The notes beneath the pieces are model-generated. The model was not told the DNA's origin and did not search any database. It saw only the letters and a list, made by a program, of their open reading frames with translations. 64,000 nucleotides of DNA from Pontibacter actiniarum (GTDB taxonomy: Bacteria > Bacteroidota > Bacteroidia > Cytophagales > Hymenobacteraceae): contig NZ_CP021235.1 in NCBI RefSeq assembly GCF_003585765.1, forward strand, positions 2,542,001-2,606,000, written 5' to 3'. Positions 26,112-36,251 of the stretch are shown here, piece after piece. Both the position numbers and the translations under genes were made by a program. Position 1 is the first letter of the stretch; every line of letters starts with the position of its first letter.

Positions 26112-28328
26112 TCAGCCGGTCATCAGTGCTCCGGGCGACTGCTCCTGGGTGTTCGCCTGCACCAGGCGGTCCAGCATGTCGCGGGCTTCCTGGCAGGTGT
26201 CTACATGGTACTTGGCTACCGAAGACGCGTTTCCAACTTTTACGGTATAGGCTTCTCGAGGCATGGCTTTAAAGATGTCCTCATCGCCCCAGTCATCGCC
26301 CACGGCCATCACGAACTTATGCGGGAACTTGCTGAGCCAGTAGCTGGAGGCTTTGCCCTTGTTGATTTCCTGTGCCTTTACCTCAACCGCCATTTGCCCG
26401 TCTAGCACCTGCAGGTTACTGTTAGAGGCCAGGAAGTTCAGGTGGCTTACCAGCTCACGCGCACGCAGGTCGCCCAAACCGGTTTCCACGCGGCGGTAGT
26501 GCCACACCAGCGAGTACTCTTTCTCCTCTATAAAGGAGCCCGGCGTGCGGTCCACGTACAGGTCCAGAATCAGGCGGATGTCCTTTTTCCAGTCGTCCAT
26601 CAGGCTCAGCATTGTTTGCCAGCCGGTGCCGCGCTGTTTTATCCAAACGCCATGCTCGGCTATTATATCGATGTTGAGGTGGCCCAGCCAATCCTGCATG
26701 GTGGCTTTCTCGCGGCTGCTCATCACCACCACCCTGTTTTTAGGGCTGCTGCTCAGGCGCTCCAGCAAGGCCATCAGCTCATCGTCTGGGCGTGCCATCA
26801 GCGGCCGGTTGCGGTAGTCCACCAAACCTCCGTCGTACTCCAGGAAGAACAGGCGGGAACTGGCAGACTCGTAGGCATCGCTCATCTCCAGGAAGGTAGA
26901 CTCGTCGAGGTAAGAGGTTGCCAGCGACAGCTGCTTGATCTTTACATAAGACAGGCGGTCCATGAACATGCTTACCCAGTGGTGTATGTTGTAGCGCTGC
27001 AGCGACTCCTGCATGTTGCGCATGTGCTGCATCTGCTCCTCCTCAGGCATCACCAGGGCATGGTAAATAGAGTCCACCATCTGGTTTATGTCGTTCGGGT
27101 TGATCAGGATGGCATCGGAAAGCTCCTTGGAGGCACCGGCCATTTCGCTAAGTATGAGCACGCCTTTCTGGTCCAGTTTACTGGCCACAAACTCTTTGCA
27201 CACCAGGTTCATGCCGTCGCGCATCGGTGTCACCAGGCCTACGTCGGCCATGCGGTAGAAGGCAGAGAGGGTCTCGAGCGGGTAAGAGCGGTAGAAGTAC
27301 TGGATCGGGTTCCAGCTGATGTGGCTGTACTTACCGTTGATGCGCCCCACCATTTCGTCCACCTCTTCTTTGAGTTCTTTGTACTTCTCCACCGCATCGC
27401 GGCTCGGCACCACCAGCATCAGCAGGGTTACCTTCCGGTGAAACTCCGGGTAGCGCTCCAGGAAGAGCTCAAAGGCCTCCAGGCGCTGGGCAATGCCTTT
27501 GGAGTAGTCCAGGCGGTCGATGGAAAGTATGATTTTCTCGGCGTTGAGGTTGCTGCGGTAAATGCGCTCGCGCTTCTTCACCTCTTCCAGGGCAGCGGTG
27601 CCGGAATACTTCTCATAGTCGATCCCCATCGGGAAGGAGTCCACGAGCAGGGAGCGGCTAGGGGTATGGATCCAGCCGTGCATGCTGCCGTAGCCCACCA
27701 GGCGGTTAACCGAACTCAGGAAGTGGCGCATGTCGTCATACGTGTGGAAGCCTACCAGGTCAGAGCCCAGCATGCCCTCCAGCAGCTCTTTGCGCCAGGG
27801 CAGGAGGCGGAATACCTCGTAGCTCGGGAACGGGATGTGCTGGAAAAAGCCGATGGTGCTGTCGGGGAGCTTCTCGCGCAGCATGCTCGGCAGCAACAGC
27901 AGTTGGTAGTCGTGCACCCAGATGGTGTCTTCCGGCCCGGCCTGCGCCACCACGGCATCACAGTACTTCTGGTTCACCGCAACATAGGTTTCCCACAGCT
28001 GCTGGTCGTAAACGGCGTACTGGCTGAAGTAGTGGAAGGTTGGCCAGAGGGTTTCATTGCTGAAACCCTCGTAGAACTCCTTTATCTCTGTTTCCGTCAG
28101 AAAAACGGGGTGCATGTTCTCCTGATTCAGGTCGGTAGTGATCTGCTCCTGCTTTTTATCTTCTGTTACCACCAAGCCCGGCCAGCCAATCCATAGATTG
28201 TCTCCTTCTTTATAGATTGAACCTAAACCAGTCGCTAGTCCTCCCTCACTAGGCTTATAGCTCAGTTCCTCATCCTTCTCTTGCAGTTTTACAGGTAATC
28301 TGTTAGAAACAATAATCAGTTTTGCCAT
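26112..28328 (-). CDS. otsA: Trehalose-6-phosphate synthase fused to a trehalose-phosphatase-like domain
   Basis: A 738-residue fusion. Residues 1-470 are a GT20 synthase: [66 protein letters not shown], and the UDP-glucose-binding [12 protein letters not shown]. It makes trehalose-6-phosphate from UDP-glucose and glucose-6-phosphate. Residues about 490-738 are HAD phosphatase-like, with motif IV intact ([12 protein letters not shown]). Motif I, normally D-x-D-G-T, reads [11 protein letters not shown]: the nucleophile Asp is Glu497 and the Thr is Gly. Motif II reads VVMSSRE instead of SGR. The phosphatase half is therefore probably weak or dead. The start at [12 protein letters not shown] (28328) is the usual family start. 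Neighbours (MscS, universal stress protein) fit osmotic stress. Confidence 0.9.
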   Translation of the reverse strand: MAKLIIVSNRLPVKLQEKDEELSYKPSEGGLATGLGSIYKEGDNLWIGWPGLVVTEDKKQEQITTDLNQENMHPVFLTETEIKEFYEGFSNETLWPTFHYFSQYAVYDQQLWETYVAVNQKYCDAVVAQAGPEDTIWVHDYQLLLLPSMLREKLPDSTIGFFQHIPFPSYEVFRLLPWRKELLEGMLGSDLVGFHTYDDMRHFLSSVNRLVGYGSMHGWIHTPSRSLLVDSFPMGIDYEKYSGTAALEEVKKRERIYRSNLNAEKIILSIDRLDYSKGIAQRLEAFELFLERYPEFHRKVTLLMLVVPSRDAVEKYKELKEEVDEMVGRINGKYSHISWNPIQYFYRSYPLETLSAFYRMADVGLVTPMRDGMNLVCKEFVASKLDQKGVLILSEMAGASKELSDAILINPNDINQMVDSIYHALVMPEEEQMQHMRNMQESLQRYNIHHWVSMFMDRLSYVKIKQLSLATSYLDESTFLEMSDAYESASSRLFFLEYDGGLVDYRNRPLMARPDDELMALLERLSSSPKNRVVVMSSREKATMQDWLGHLNIDIIAEHGVWIKQRGTGWQTMLSLMDDWKKDIRLILDLYVDRTPGSFIEEKEYSLVWHYRRVETGLGDLRARELVSHLNFLASNSNLQVLDGQMAVEVKAQEINKGKASSYWLSKFPHKFVMAVGDDWGDEDIFKAMPREAYTVKVGNASSVAKYHVDTCQEARDMLDRLVQANTQEQSPGALMTG

Positions 28329-28564
28329 GCTTTGCGGTAGTTTTCTCAGCAGCCAGTGCAGCAAGTGTGTTGGGCGCAGATAGGAACTGCATCTTGGTGC
28401 CGAGTTTATTTTACTTCATAGGCTGACACACATCAACCTACTCCACATACGTAGACTTCGCGCCTCACGTTTTATAATATAGTGAAATATATATTAACTT
28501 AAAAATCGCCCTTGAGCGCCCCCAGGCAAAACCCTTGCGGGATATACGGAGTACTTTCCCCCAT

Positions 28565-29674
28565 ATGATTACCCTATTTTCACCCATGGAGTACCTTGTA
28601 AAACTGTATGAGCGGTTTGATAATGTTTTCACCGGCCTTGCCATTGTGGCCGCCGCGCTCATACTAGGCATCATAGCTAAGAAACTGCTGTTCAAAGGGC
28701 TGAACCTGTACAACCGCCGCGAGAACCCCTTCCTCTTCAAATCGCTGACACAACACCTCAGCGGGCCGCTGACGCTCTTTATCCCCCTGCTCTTTGTCTC
28801 TATCGCCCTGCCGCTGCTGCCTTACAGCGAGAGCCTGCTGCTGGGCCTGCGCCGCCTCACCGAGACCCTGGATATTATTGCCTTCGCCTGGGTGCTGGTT
28901 AAACTCACGGACGTGGGCCGGGATCTGGTGCGCCATAAGTACGCCGTTGATAAGGCCGACAACATACGGGAGCGGCGGCTGATTACGCAGCTGCAGTTTC
29001 TTCGCAAGCTTACGGTTGTTATCATCATCTTTATCGCCGTTTCGCTCATCCTGCTGAGCTTTGACCCGGTGCGCAAGCTGGGGACCGGCCTGCTGACGTC
29101 GGCAGGCGTGGCAGGCGTGGTAGTAGGCTTTGCCGCGCAGACGTCGCTTGCCAACCTGCTGGCGGGGCTCCAGATCGCCTTCACGCAGCCCATCCGCCTG
29201 GACGATGTGCTGGTGGTGGAGAACGAGTTTGGGCGGGTGGAGGAAATCACGCTGACGTATGTGGTCCTGAAGCTGTGGGACAACCGCCGCCTCATCCTGC
29301 CGCTCAACTACTTTATCCAGAACCCCTTCCAGAACTGGACCCGCACCGGCTCCGACTTACTGGCCACTGTGTACCTGTACACAGACTACACCGTTCCGAT
29401 AGAGCCGCTCCGCAAGGAGCTGGACCGCATCCTGTCTAAAACCGACCTGTGGGACAAGCGGGTGTCGGTGCTGCAGGTAACCGACTCCAAAGAGCGAACC
29501 CTTGAGCTGCGCGCCCTCATGAGCGCCCACAACTCCGGCATCGCCTGGGACCTGCGCTGCCATGTACGGGAAAAACTCGTTAGCTTTATCCAGCTGAACT
29601 ACCCAGAGGCCTTACCTAAAACGCGCAGCGAGTTTGCAGGCCAGAAGTTGCCGCCGCTGGCTGAGCTTTCGTAA
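28565..29674 (+). CDS. MscS-family small-conductance mechanosensitive channel
   Basis: About 370 residues. Hydrophobic segments lie near residues 20-40, 65-85, 95-115 and 145-165, then the pore helix and beta domain: GLLTSAGVAGVVVGFAAQTS followed by LANLLAGLQIAFTQPIRLDD, the Gly/Ala-packed TM3 of MscS, then VVENEFGRVEEITLTYVVL and RLILPLNYFIQNPFQNWTR. The C-terminal vestibule follows. It releases solutes on hypo-osmotic shock. The start may be the ATG at 28565 or 28586; both keep the first membrane segment. It is divergent from the trehalose-6-phosphate synthase gene, which makes the opposite osmotic response. Confidence 0.88.
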   Translation: MITLFSPMEYLVKLYERFDNVFTGLAIVAAALILGIIAKKLLFKGLNLYNRRENPFLFKSLTQHLSGPLTLFIPLLFVSIALPLLPYSESLLLGLRRLTETLDIIAFAWVLVKLTDVGRDLVRHKYAVDKADNIRERRLITQLQFLRKLTVVIIIFIAVSLILLSFDPVRKLGTGLLTSAGVAGVVVGFAAQTSLANLLAGLQIAFTQPIRLDDVLVVENEFGRVEEITLTYVVLKLWDNRRLILPLNYFIQNPFQNWTRTGSDLLATVYLYTDYTVPIEPLRKELDRILSKTDLWDKRVSVLQVTDSKERTLELRALMSAHNSGIAWDLRCHVREKLVSFIQLNYPEALPKTRSEFAGQKLPPLAELS

Positions 29675-29705
29675 CTTGTAGCACTGCCCATTAAAAGTAT
29701 ACTTT

Positions 29706-30305
29706 ATGAACTACTTCGAAGGCATTGACCCGGTGCTTGTGAACTGGGTGCTGATCCCTGCCTTGATCTTTCTTGCCCGCATCTGCGACGTTACCCTCGG
29801 CACCCTGCGCATTGTGTTCGTATCGAAGGGGAATAAAACCGTAGCGCCCATTCTAGGCTTCCTGGAGGTGCTGATCTGGCTGATCGCCATGACACAGGTC
29901 ATGGAAAACCTGAGCAACGTGGCCTCTTACCTGGCCTGGGCGGGAGGTTTTGCCATGGGCAACTTTTTAGGGCTGCGCGTGGAGCAGAAGCTGGCGCTGG
30001 GCCAGATGGTGGTGCGCATTATTACCGTGGAGCCCGCCGATAAGCTGATCCACCGCCTGAGTGGCCACGGCTACCGCCTCACCTGCATCGATGCGCGCGG
30101 CACACGCGGCAAGGTTAACCTGCTCTTCCTCATCGTGAAGCGGAAAAAGCTGCAGCATGTGCTCGACATCGTCCGGGACTACAACCCGCAGGCTTTCTAC
30201 TCCGTGGAGGATGTTCGCTCCGTATCTGAATTGGAGGTGCCGGAGAGCGAGCCAACGCGCCATACCCTCTTCAGAAGAGCCTTTCCGTTAAGGAAGAGCA
30301 AGTAA
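29706..30305 (+). CDS. DUF2179 / UPF0316 family membrane protein
   Basis: A 199-residue protein with three hydrophobic segments in the first half (about 10-30, 40-60, 70-90; LARICDVTLGTLRIVFVSKG between the first two) and a cytoplasmic C-terminal DUF2179 domain (VVRIITVEPADKLIHRLSGHGYRLTCIDARG, then GKVNLLFLIVKRKKLQHVLDIVRDYNPQAFYSVEDVR). This is the UPF0316 layout. The domain is found in many membrane proteins and may bind a small ligand; the role is unknown. It follows the MscS gene by 31 bp, so the two are probably one transcript. Confidence 0.88.
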   Translation: MNYFEGIDPVLVNWVLIPALIFLARICDVTLGTLRIVFVSKGNKTVAPILGFLEVLIWLIAMTQVMENLSNVASYLAWAGGFAMGNFLGLRVEQKLALGQMVVRIITVEPADKLIHRLSGHGYRLTCIDARGTRGKVNLLFLIVKRKKLQHVLDIVRDYNPQAFYSVEDVRSVSELEVPESEPTRHTLFRRAFPLRKSK

Positions 30306-30571
30306 GGCTTCCGCTGGCCTCTCTGTTTTACTGCGTGCAAGCCTCTGCTTTCTACTTGCTCAGCCTTTAAAACACGGCATGGGGCTAGCTATACTTCAGG
30401 GCATCTCAGAATGCCTGTGCGGAATTCGCCAGAAGAAACAGGCAGTGTAACATCAGCATGACCAAGACCCTGGTCTGTAAAGTATAAAAGCCGCCGGTAA
30501 AGTATAAACTACTCTACCGGCGGCTTTTTTGCAGCGGTGCAGCCATGCCTGCTGCCCAGGCTACGGCTGCC
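30306..30571. other. Intergenic region before glgB with a terminator
   Basis: A 266-bp gap between convergent genes. Apart from the hairpin at 30486-30530 nothing was recognised. Confidence 0.5.
30486..30530. terminator. Bidirectional terminator between the DUF2179 gene and glgB
   Basis: Perfect 14-bp arms at 30486-30499 and 30515-30528 (core GCCGCCGGTA) with a T-run on the plus side. It lies 41 bp past the glgB stop on the minus strand and 180 bp past the plus-strand gene. Confidence 0.8.
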
Positions 30572-32899
30572 TTAGCTTTTCAGTTTGAAGTAGGCCACGG
30601 CCAATGGCGGCAGTACTAGCGTGAGCGAGTGCTCCTGCCCGTGGAACGGCTCCGGAACGGTCTGGATTGGCTCAGTATTGTGCTTGTTGCTGCCTCCGTA
30701 GCGGCTATCGTCGGAGTTGAACACCTGCACCCACTCCCCTGCATGCGGCACCCCTAACCGGTAATGCTCGTGCATGGCCGGCGTAAAGTTGCACACCACC
30801 AGCAGCTCTTCCTGCGGGCTGTTGCCCTTGCGCAGGAAGCTCATAACGGAGTTGTGGGCATCGTTGTAGTCTACCCACTGGAAGCCTGCCGGGTCAAAGT
30901 TGTGTGTGTACAGCGCCGGCTCTGCCTTGTAAACGGCATTTAACTCGCGCAGCAACTGCTGTATGCCCTGGTGGTACCCGTACTGCAGCAGGTGCCAGTC
31001 CACGCTCATGTCGTGGTTCCACTCACTGGTTTGGGCCACATCGCCGCCCATAAACAGGAGTTTGGCTCCCGGGTGCGCGTACATGTAAGCGTACAGCGCG
31101 CGTAGGTTGGCAAACTGCTGCCACTCGTCGCCGGGCATCTTCCGCAGCAAGGAGCCTTTGCCATGCACCACCTCGTCGTGAGACAGTGGCAGCATAAACC
31201 TTTCGGAGAAAGCGTAGATAATACTAAACGTGATCTCGCCCTGGTGGTAGCGGCGGTATAAAGAATCTTTGGAGAAGTAGTCCAGCGTGTCGTGCATCCA
31301 GCCCATCATCCACTTCATATTAAAGCCCAGGCCACCGTTCTCCACCGGCCCCGTTACGGCAGGCCACGCAGTCGACTCTTCGGCAATGGTCAGCACCTCA
31401 GGGAAGTTGAAGTGCACCGCCTCGTTAAACTCCTTGATCAGGGAAATGGCCTCCAGGTTCTCCCGTCCGCCATGCTCATTCGGTATCCACTCCCCTTCCT
31501 TGCGGCTGTAGTCCAGGTACAGCATGGAGGCCACGGCATCAACACGCAGCCCGTCCACATGGTACCTGTCCAGCCAGAAGAGCGCGTTGCTGATCAGGAA
31601 GGAGCGCACCTCGTTGCGGCCGTAGTTAAAGATGTAGCTGTTCCAGTCCGGGTGGAAGCCCTTGCGCGGGTCTGCGTGCTCGAACAGGTGCGTCCCGTCA
31701 AAGTACGCCAGGCCGTGCTCATCCGAAGGGAAGTGCGACGGCACCCAGTCCATGATAACGCCGATCCCGTTCTGGTGCAGCACATCGATCAGGTGCATCA
31801 GGTCCTGAGGGGAGCCCAGCATGCTGTGCGCTGCAAAGTAGCCCGTAATCTGGTACCCCCACGACCCGTTGAACGGATGGTGCATAACCGGCATAAACTC
31901 TACATGCGTAAAGCCCATCTCCTTCAGGTACGACGGCAGCTCCTCGGCCAGCTCGCGGTAGGTCAGCGGGCGGTTGTTGTCTTCCGGCTTGCGGCGCCAA
32001 GACCCCAGGTGCACTTCATACACGCTGTACGGCTGCGGCTTATCCTGCATGTTCTTACGGTGGTCTATCCACGCCTGGTCCTGCCACTCATACTGCAGAT
32101 CGTTTACGATGGAGGCTGTTTGCGGCGGCACCTCGCGGCAGAAGGCAAAGGGGTCGCTCTTCTCCACATGGTACAGGTTGTACTTCGACTTGATGTGGTA
32201 CTTGTACATCACCCCCGTCTGCACGCCCGGCACAAAGCCCTCCCAGATGCCGGAGCCGTCGTGGCGCACATGCAGTTCGTGGCTATCGCGGCTCCAGCCG
32301 TTAAACTCGCCCATTACCGACACCTGCTCGGCGTTGGGGGCCCACACGGCAAAGTACGTCCCCTGCTGGCCGGCTATCTCCATCGGGTGGGAGCCCAGCT
32401 TTTCGTACAGGGTGTAGTGCCTGCCTTCCCGAAACAGGTAAACATCATAATCAGTAAAGCGGCTGGCATACCACACAGCCCTATCCTGTGCCTGCTGGCT
32501 GGGTGCCGCCTGCGCCTCGTCCACCGTGGTGGTGGATGTGGCGCCTTTGCCACGGCCGCGGGGCTTCACCTTCACCAGTTCCTCTACCCCGTCTTTGGAG
32601 GCCACAGGCACTGCCACCTCCGCTTCTTTTTTCTTAGGCGGCCTGCCGCGCTTAGCTGGTTTGGCCTTTGCCGTATCTCCCGAGGCCCCGGTTGCGGGGG
32701 CACCTGCCTCAGCCGCCGGCGTAGCGGAAGCCTTTTTGCCGGCACCTTTGGAAGCGGTCTTTCTCTTCGCCTCTGCCTCTTCTGCCGCCATTGGCTCCTC
32801 CCCCTTTTTGCGGGAAGTGCCGGTCTTCGTGGTCTTAGCGCTGGTTGCCTTGCTCTTATCGGTGGTCTCGGTGGTTGTGCTTTCTTTTTTCTTAGCCAT
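30572..32899 (-). CDS. glgB: 1,4-alpha-glucan branching enzyme with histone-H1-like N-terminal tail
   Basis: A 775-residue protein. Residues 1-140 are a disordered Lys/Ala/Thr/Pro-rich tail with an AT-hook-like KRGRPPKK at 83-90 and a second basic PRGRGK at 113-118. Residues about 165-260 are the CBM48 domain (TYFAVWAPNAEQVSVMGEFN). The GH13 catalytic domain follows with GLRVDAVASMLYLDYSRK (nucleophile Asp), LTIAEESTAWP (acid/base Glu) and LPLSHDEVVHGKGSLL. It makes alpha-1,6 branches in glycogen-like glucan. It overlaps the end of the treS-maltokinase gene by 8 bp, so translation is probably coupled. The H1-like tail is not part of ordinary GlgB and is discussed as a finding. Confidence 0.93.
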   Translation of the reverse strand: MAKKKESTTTETTDKSKATSAKTTKTGTSRKKGEEPMAAEEAEAKRKTASKGAGKKASATPAAEAGAPATGASGDTAKAKPAKRGRPPKKKEAEVAVPVASKDGVEELVKVKPRGRGKGATSTTTVDEAQAAPSQQAQDRAVWYASRFTDYDVYLFREGRHYTLYEKLGSHPMEIAGQQGTYFAVWAPNAEQVSVMGEFNGWSRDSHELHVRHDGSGIWEGFVPGVQTGVMYKYHIKSKYNLYHVEKSDPFAFCREVPPQTASIVNDLQYEWQDQAWIDHRKNMQDKPQPYSVYEVHLGSWRRKPEDNNRPLTYRELAEELPSYLKEMGFTHVEFMPVMHHPFNGSWGYQITGYFAAHSMLGSPQDLMHLIDVLHQNGIGVIMDWVPSHFPSDEHGLAYFDGTHLFEHADPRKGFHPDWNSYIFNYGRNEVRSFLISNALFWLDRYHVDGLRVDAVASMLYLDYSRKEGEWIPNEHGGRENLEAISLIKEFNEAVHFNFPEVLTIAEESTAWPAVTGPVENGGLGFNMKWMMGWMHDTLDYFSKDSLYRRYHQGEITFSIIYAFSERFMLPLSHDEVVHGKGSLLRKMPGDEWQQFANLRALYAYMYAHPGAKLLFMGGDVAQTSEWNHDMSVDWHLLQYGYHQGIQQLLRELNAVYKAEPALYTHNFDPAGFQWVDYNDAHNSVMSFLRKGNSPQEELLVVCNFTPAMHEHYRLGVPHAGEWVQVFNSDDSRYGGSNKHNTEPIQTVPEPFHGQEHSLTLVLPPLAVAYFKLKS

Positions 32900-35800
32900 T
32901 CTTATACTTTTTCATGATGTATTTGATGCCTCTGATAGGGATGAGCACCCAATCCGGACGGTTATTCAATTCATACCCAAGCTCATAAATAGCTTTTTCT
33001 AACAGGAAAGTATGGATAAGGGTTTCGAAGTCTTCCTCCTTGGCCGGCACAATGCCCGTGCCCATGGTCTTGCCCAGGTAGGCGTGCATGTAAAAGCCGC
33101 TGGCGTAGTGGTACCACTGCTCCGCCCACGACTCCAGGTAGTCCACGTCCTCCTTGCGCAGCCCTTCCTGCTGGAACAGCGCACTATAAGCGGCGTAGTG
33201 GAACGAGCGGATCATGCCTGCCACATCGCGGAGAGCAGAGCGCTTCAGGCGCCGCTCGCTGAACGAACGCGCCGGTTCGCCTTCAAAGTCGATGATGTAG
33301 AAGTCCTTGCCCGTGAACAGCACCTGCCCCAGGTGGTAGTCGCCGTGCGTGCGGATTTTCAGCGTATCGATTTTATGGGCGAAAATCATTTTCAGGCGCT
33401 CCAGTATCTCGCCCCGCATCTGCAACACCTCCTCGGCCTCGCCGCGCACGTGCTCGGGCAGGTTAGGCAGGTGCTTTGCCAGGCTATCGAAGTTACTGCG
33501 CACCAGCGAGGTAAGCGAAGAGTACAGCGACCGCTGGTAGTGCAGCGAGAACTCCTCTGGTGTAAAGTCCTTTTTATCGGTCACGGAACCGAGGGCCAGG
33601 TGCATTTCGGCGGTGCGCTGCCCCAGCAGTTCGACACGTTCCACGTGGGCGCCGCCGATCTGCAGCTGCAGCTCCTCGGGTATGTCCGAGAACGGCAGCG
33701 GGCGCGACAGCGAACCTGCTGGCGCCTTCGGCTTCATGTGCTCGTTCTGCGTGAGGATGCGTTCGTACTGCCGCTTAAGCGAGTCGCCGATGTAGCTCCA
33801 GGCGTCGCCCTGGTTGGGCACCAGCTCCTGCAGCATCATGAGCACCATAGGCTGCTTGCTGCCCTCCTGCTGCTCAATGGCGCCCAAAAAGCGCGGCACG
33901 TGGTCATAGCCAATGTGCTCAGTCAGCATCTGCACCACCTCCACATCCGGGTTCAGGGTACGGTCCAGCTTGCGGTACACCTTCATAAAAAAGGCGTTGT
34001 TGTAAACGATGGAGGTATTGCTCTGCTCAGCAGAGAGGATTTTAGAGGTTACCGGTCCTTCTGCCTCCCTCAACTGGGCTCCTACGCCACGGTTGCTGTA
34101 GCCAACCAGCTCGGCCCCGTCGCTGCGCAGCCGCTTGCGCTTCACCATAAGCTGCAGCAGCATCTGGCGGAACTCCTCGCTGTAGAGCGCATCATACAGG
34201 ATACCGTCTTTACCGTCGACGGAGACACGGGCAATGACAGCGTTCGGCTGCTGGTCGCGCAGCTCCTGCTCCTGCTCGCCGGTGGCAAAGGCAACCGGCA
34301 ACTGGTACAGCTCGGGCAGGCCCTCGTTGTAGCTTACCTCCACAAACAGCATGGCAGCGCCCGTCTTGCTCAGCGGCATCGGCATACTCTGGATCACCTG
34401 CATCCGCTGCATGGTGCGGGCTTTGCCCCCAAACCAGCGCCGCTGCCAGATGTACTGCGGCAGCACTTTGCTCTCCAGCTCTCGGAGCGTGCGCGCCTCG
34501 AGCGGCTGCTTCATGTTGCCCATTCTCAAGGCCGGCTTTGCCTGCTGGCTCTCCGACTCCTGCGACACCTCCTGCGGGCGCAGCTCCATCCAATAGTAGC
34601 CGTGGCCACCGATCGTGAAGAGGTACTCTCCGTCTTTTATACTTGGGAACTTGTTCTTGCTGAACACCTCCATCGGCACATGGCCTTTGTATTCCTGCAG
34701 GTCCAGCTCCACGGCCTCCGGAAAGCGCGACAGGTTGGCGATCACCAGTATGGTTTCGTCTTCGTACTCGCGGATAAAGGCCAGCACCTTGCTGTTGCTC
34801 GGGTTCAGGAACTTTATACTTCCGCGGCCGAAGGCTTTGTAGCGCTTGCGCATGTTAATGATGCGGCGCATCCACCAGAGCAGCGAGTTGCCGTTGTGGT
34901 TCTGCGTGTCCACGTTAATGGACTCATACTTGTACTCCGGGTCGATGATCACCGGCAAGTATAACTTTTGCGGATTAGCGTCGGAGAAACCGGCGTTGCG
35001 GTTATCGTTCCACTGCATGGGGGTGCGCACGCCATCGCGGTCGCCGAGGTAGTAGTTATCGCCCATGCCAATCTCATCGCCATAGTACACCACCGGCGTG
35101 CCGCGCATGGAGAAGAGCAGCACGTTCATCAGCTCGATCTTGGCGCGGTCGTTGCCCAGCAGCGGGGCCAGGCGGTGGCGTATACCCAGGTTAATGCGGG
35201 CCTGCGGGTCCTTGGTATACACTTTATACATGTAGTCGCGCTCCTCATCGGTCACCATCTCCAGCGTCAGCTCGTCGTGGTTGCGCAGGAACATGGCCCA
35301 CTGGCAGCTCTCCGGTATGGCTGGCGTCTGGTTAAAGATGTCGATGATCGGGTAGCGGTCCTCCATCTTCACCGACATAAACAGGCGGGGCATGATGGGG
35401 AAGTGATAGTTCATGTGGCACTCATCGCCGTTTCCGAAATAGGAGGCAGAGTCTTCGGGCCACATGTTGGCCTCTGCCAGCAAGAGCTTGCCGGTATACT
35501 TTTCATCTACGTGCGCGCGCAGCTTCTTCAGGAAGTCGTGTGTCTCGGGCAGGTTCTCGCTGTTGGTTCCCTCCCGCTCAAACAGGTACGGCACGGCATC
35601 CAGGCGGAACCCGTCCACGCCCAGGTCGAACCAGTAATCGAGCACCTTAAACACCTCTTTCTGCACGGCAGGGTTGTCGTAGTTCAGGTCGGGCTGGTGC
35701 GAGAAAAAGCGGTGCCAGTAGTACTGCCCGGCCACCGGGTCCCAGCTCCAGTTGCTCGGCTCATAGTCGGTGAAAATGATGCGCACGTCTTTGTACTTGG

Positions 35801-36227
35801 CCGGGTCATCGCTCCAAACATACCAGTCTCTGTACTTAGAGCCCTTCTTGGCCCGGCGTGCCCGCTGGAACCAGGGGTGCTGATCGGAAGTATGGTTTAT
35901 CACCAGCTCCGTAATCACCTTCAGACCACGTTTATGCGCCTCCCGCACAAACAGCTTGAAGTCCTGCATGTTGCCGTAGCTCGGGTTAATGCTTAGGTAG
36001 TCGGCAATGTCGTAGCCGTCGTCGCGGAGGGGCGATGGGTAAAAGGGCAGCAGCCAGATGGCCGTTACACCTAAGTCTTCGAGATAGTCCAGTTTCTGCA
36101 TCAGGCCCTTAAAATCGCCAATGCCGTCGCCGTTACCGTCTTTAAAGGCTTTTATATGCAGTTCATAGATAATGGCATCTTTATACCAATGGATATTGTC
36201 GTCAAACTCGAATTTTTCGTCTGCCAT
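32892..36227 (-). CDS. treS: Trehalose synthase - maltokinase fusion (TreS-Mak)
   Basis: A 1,111-residue fusion. Residues 1-550 are a GH13 trehalose synthase: NIHWYKDAIIYELHIKAF, DGFRLDAVPYLFEREGTN (nucleophile), LLAEANMWPED (acid/base) and FLRNHDELTLEM. It interconverts maltose and trehalose. From about 590 comes a maltokinase with a linker PQYIWQRRWFGGKARTM, and the kinase-like core KIRTHGDYHLGQVLFTGKDFYIIDFEGEP (catalytic HGDYH and metal IDFEGE). It phosphorylates maltose to maltose-1-phosphate, the substrate of GlgE, encoded 24 bp upstream. The ATG at 36227 is used; a TTG four codons earlier is possible. The fusion channels trehalose into glucan synthesis. Confidence 0.93.
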   Translation of the reverse strand: MADEKFEFDDNIHWYKDAIIYELHIKAFKDGNGDGIGDFKGLMQKLDYLEDLGVTAIWLLPFYPSPLRDDGYDIADYLSINPSYGNMQDFKLFVREAHKRGLKVITELVINHTSDQHPWFQRARRAKKGSKYRDWYVWSDDPAKYKDVRIIFTDYEPSNWSWDPVAGQYYWHRFFSHQPDLNYDNPAVQKEVFKVLDYWFDLGVDGFRLDAVPYLFEREGTNSENLPETHDFLKKLRAHVDEKYTGKLLLAEANMWPEDSASYFGNGDECHMNYHFPIMPRLFMSVKMEDRYPIIDIFNQTPAIPESCQWAMFLRNHDELTLEMVTDEERDYMYKVYTKDPQARINLGIRHRLAPLLGNDRAKIELMNVLLFSMRGTPVVYYGDEIGMGDNYYLGDRDGVRTPMQWNDNRNAGFSDANPQKLYLPVIIDPEYKYESINVDTQNHNGNSLLWWMRRIINMRKRYKAFGRGSIKFLNPSNSKVLAFIREYEDETILVIANLSRFPEAVELDLQEYKGHVPMEVFSKNKFPSIKDGEYLFTIGGHGYYWMELRPQEVSQESESQQAKPALRMGNMKQPLEARTLRELESKVLPQYIWQRRWFGGKARTMQRMQVIQSMPMPLSKTGAAMLFVEVSYNEGLPELYQLPVAFATGEQEQELRDQQPNAVIARVSVDGKDGILYDALYSEEFRQMLLQLMVKRKRLRSDGAELVGYSNRGVGAQLREAEGPVTSKILSAEQSNTSIVYNNAFFMKVYRKLDRTLNPDVEVVQMLTEHIGYDHVPRFLGAIEQQEGSKQPMVLMMLQELVPNQGDAWSYIGDSLKRQYERILTQNEHMKPKAPAGSLSRPLPFSDIPEELQLQIGGAHVERVELLGQRTAEMHLALGSVTDKKDFTPEEFSLHYQRSLYSSLTSLVRSNFDSLAKHLPNLPEHVRGEAEEVLQMRGEILERLKMIFAHKIDTLKIRTHGDYHLGQVLFTGKDFYIIDFEGEPARSFSERRLKRSALRDVAGMIRSFHYAAYSALFQQEGLRKEDVDYLESWAEQWYHYASGFYMHAYLGKTMGTGIVPAKEEDFETLIHTFLLEKAIYELGYELNNRPDWVLIPIRGIKYIMKKYKNG

Positions 36228-36251
36228 AGTTGTGGTCAAAAGGGTTCTTTT

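Noticed and set aside
26442..28196. Long open frame (584 codons) antisense to the trehalose synthase/phosphatase gene
   Set aside because: It mirrors the codon structure of a GC-rich gene, has no recognisable domain and is rich in His/Val/Gln runs typical of shadow frames.
31292..32917. 541-codon open frame antisense to glgB
   Set aside because: Same reason; the sense strand encodes complete GH13 motifs.
33012..34964. 650-codon open frame antisense to treS-maltokinase
   Set aside because: Shadow of a GC-rich gene; no family motif, no promoter, wholly inside an unmistakable coding region.
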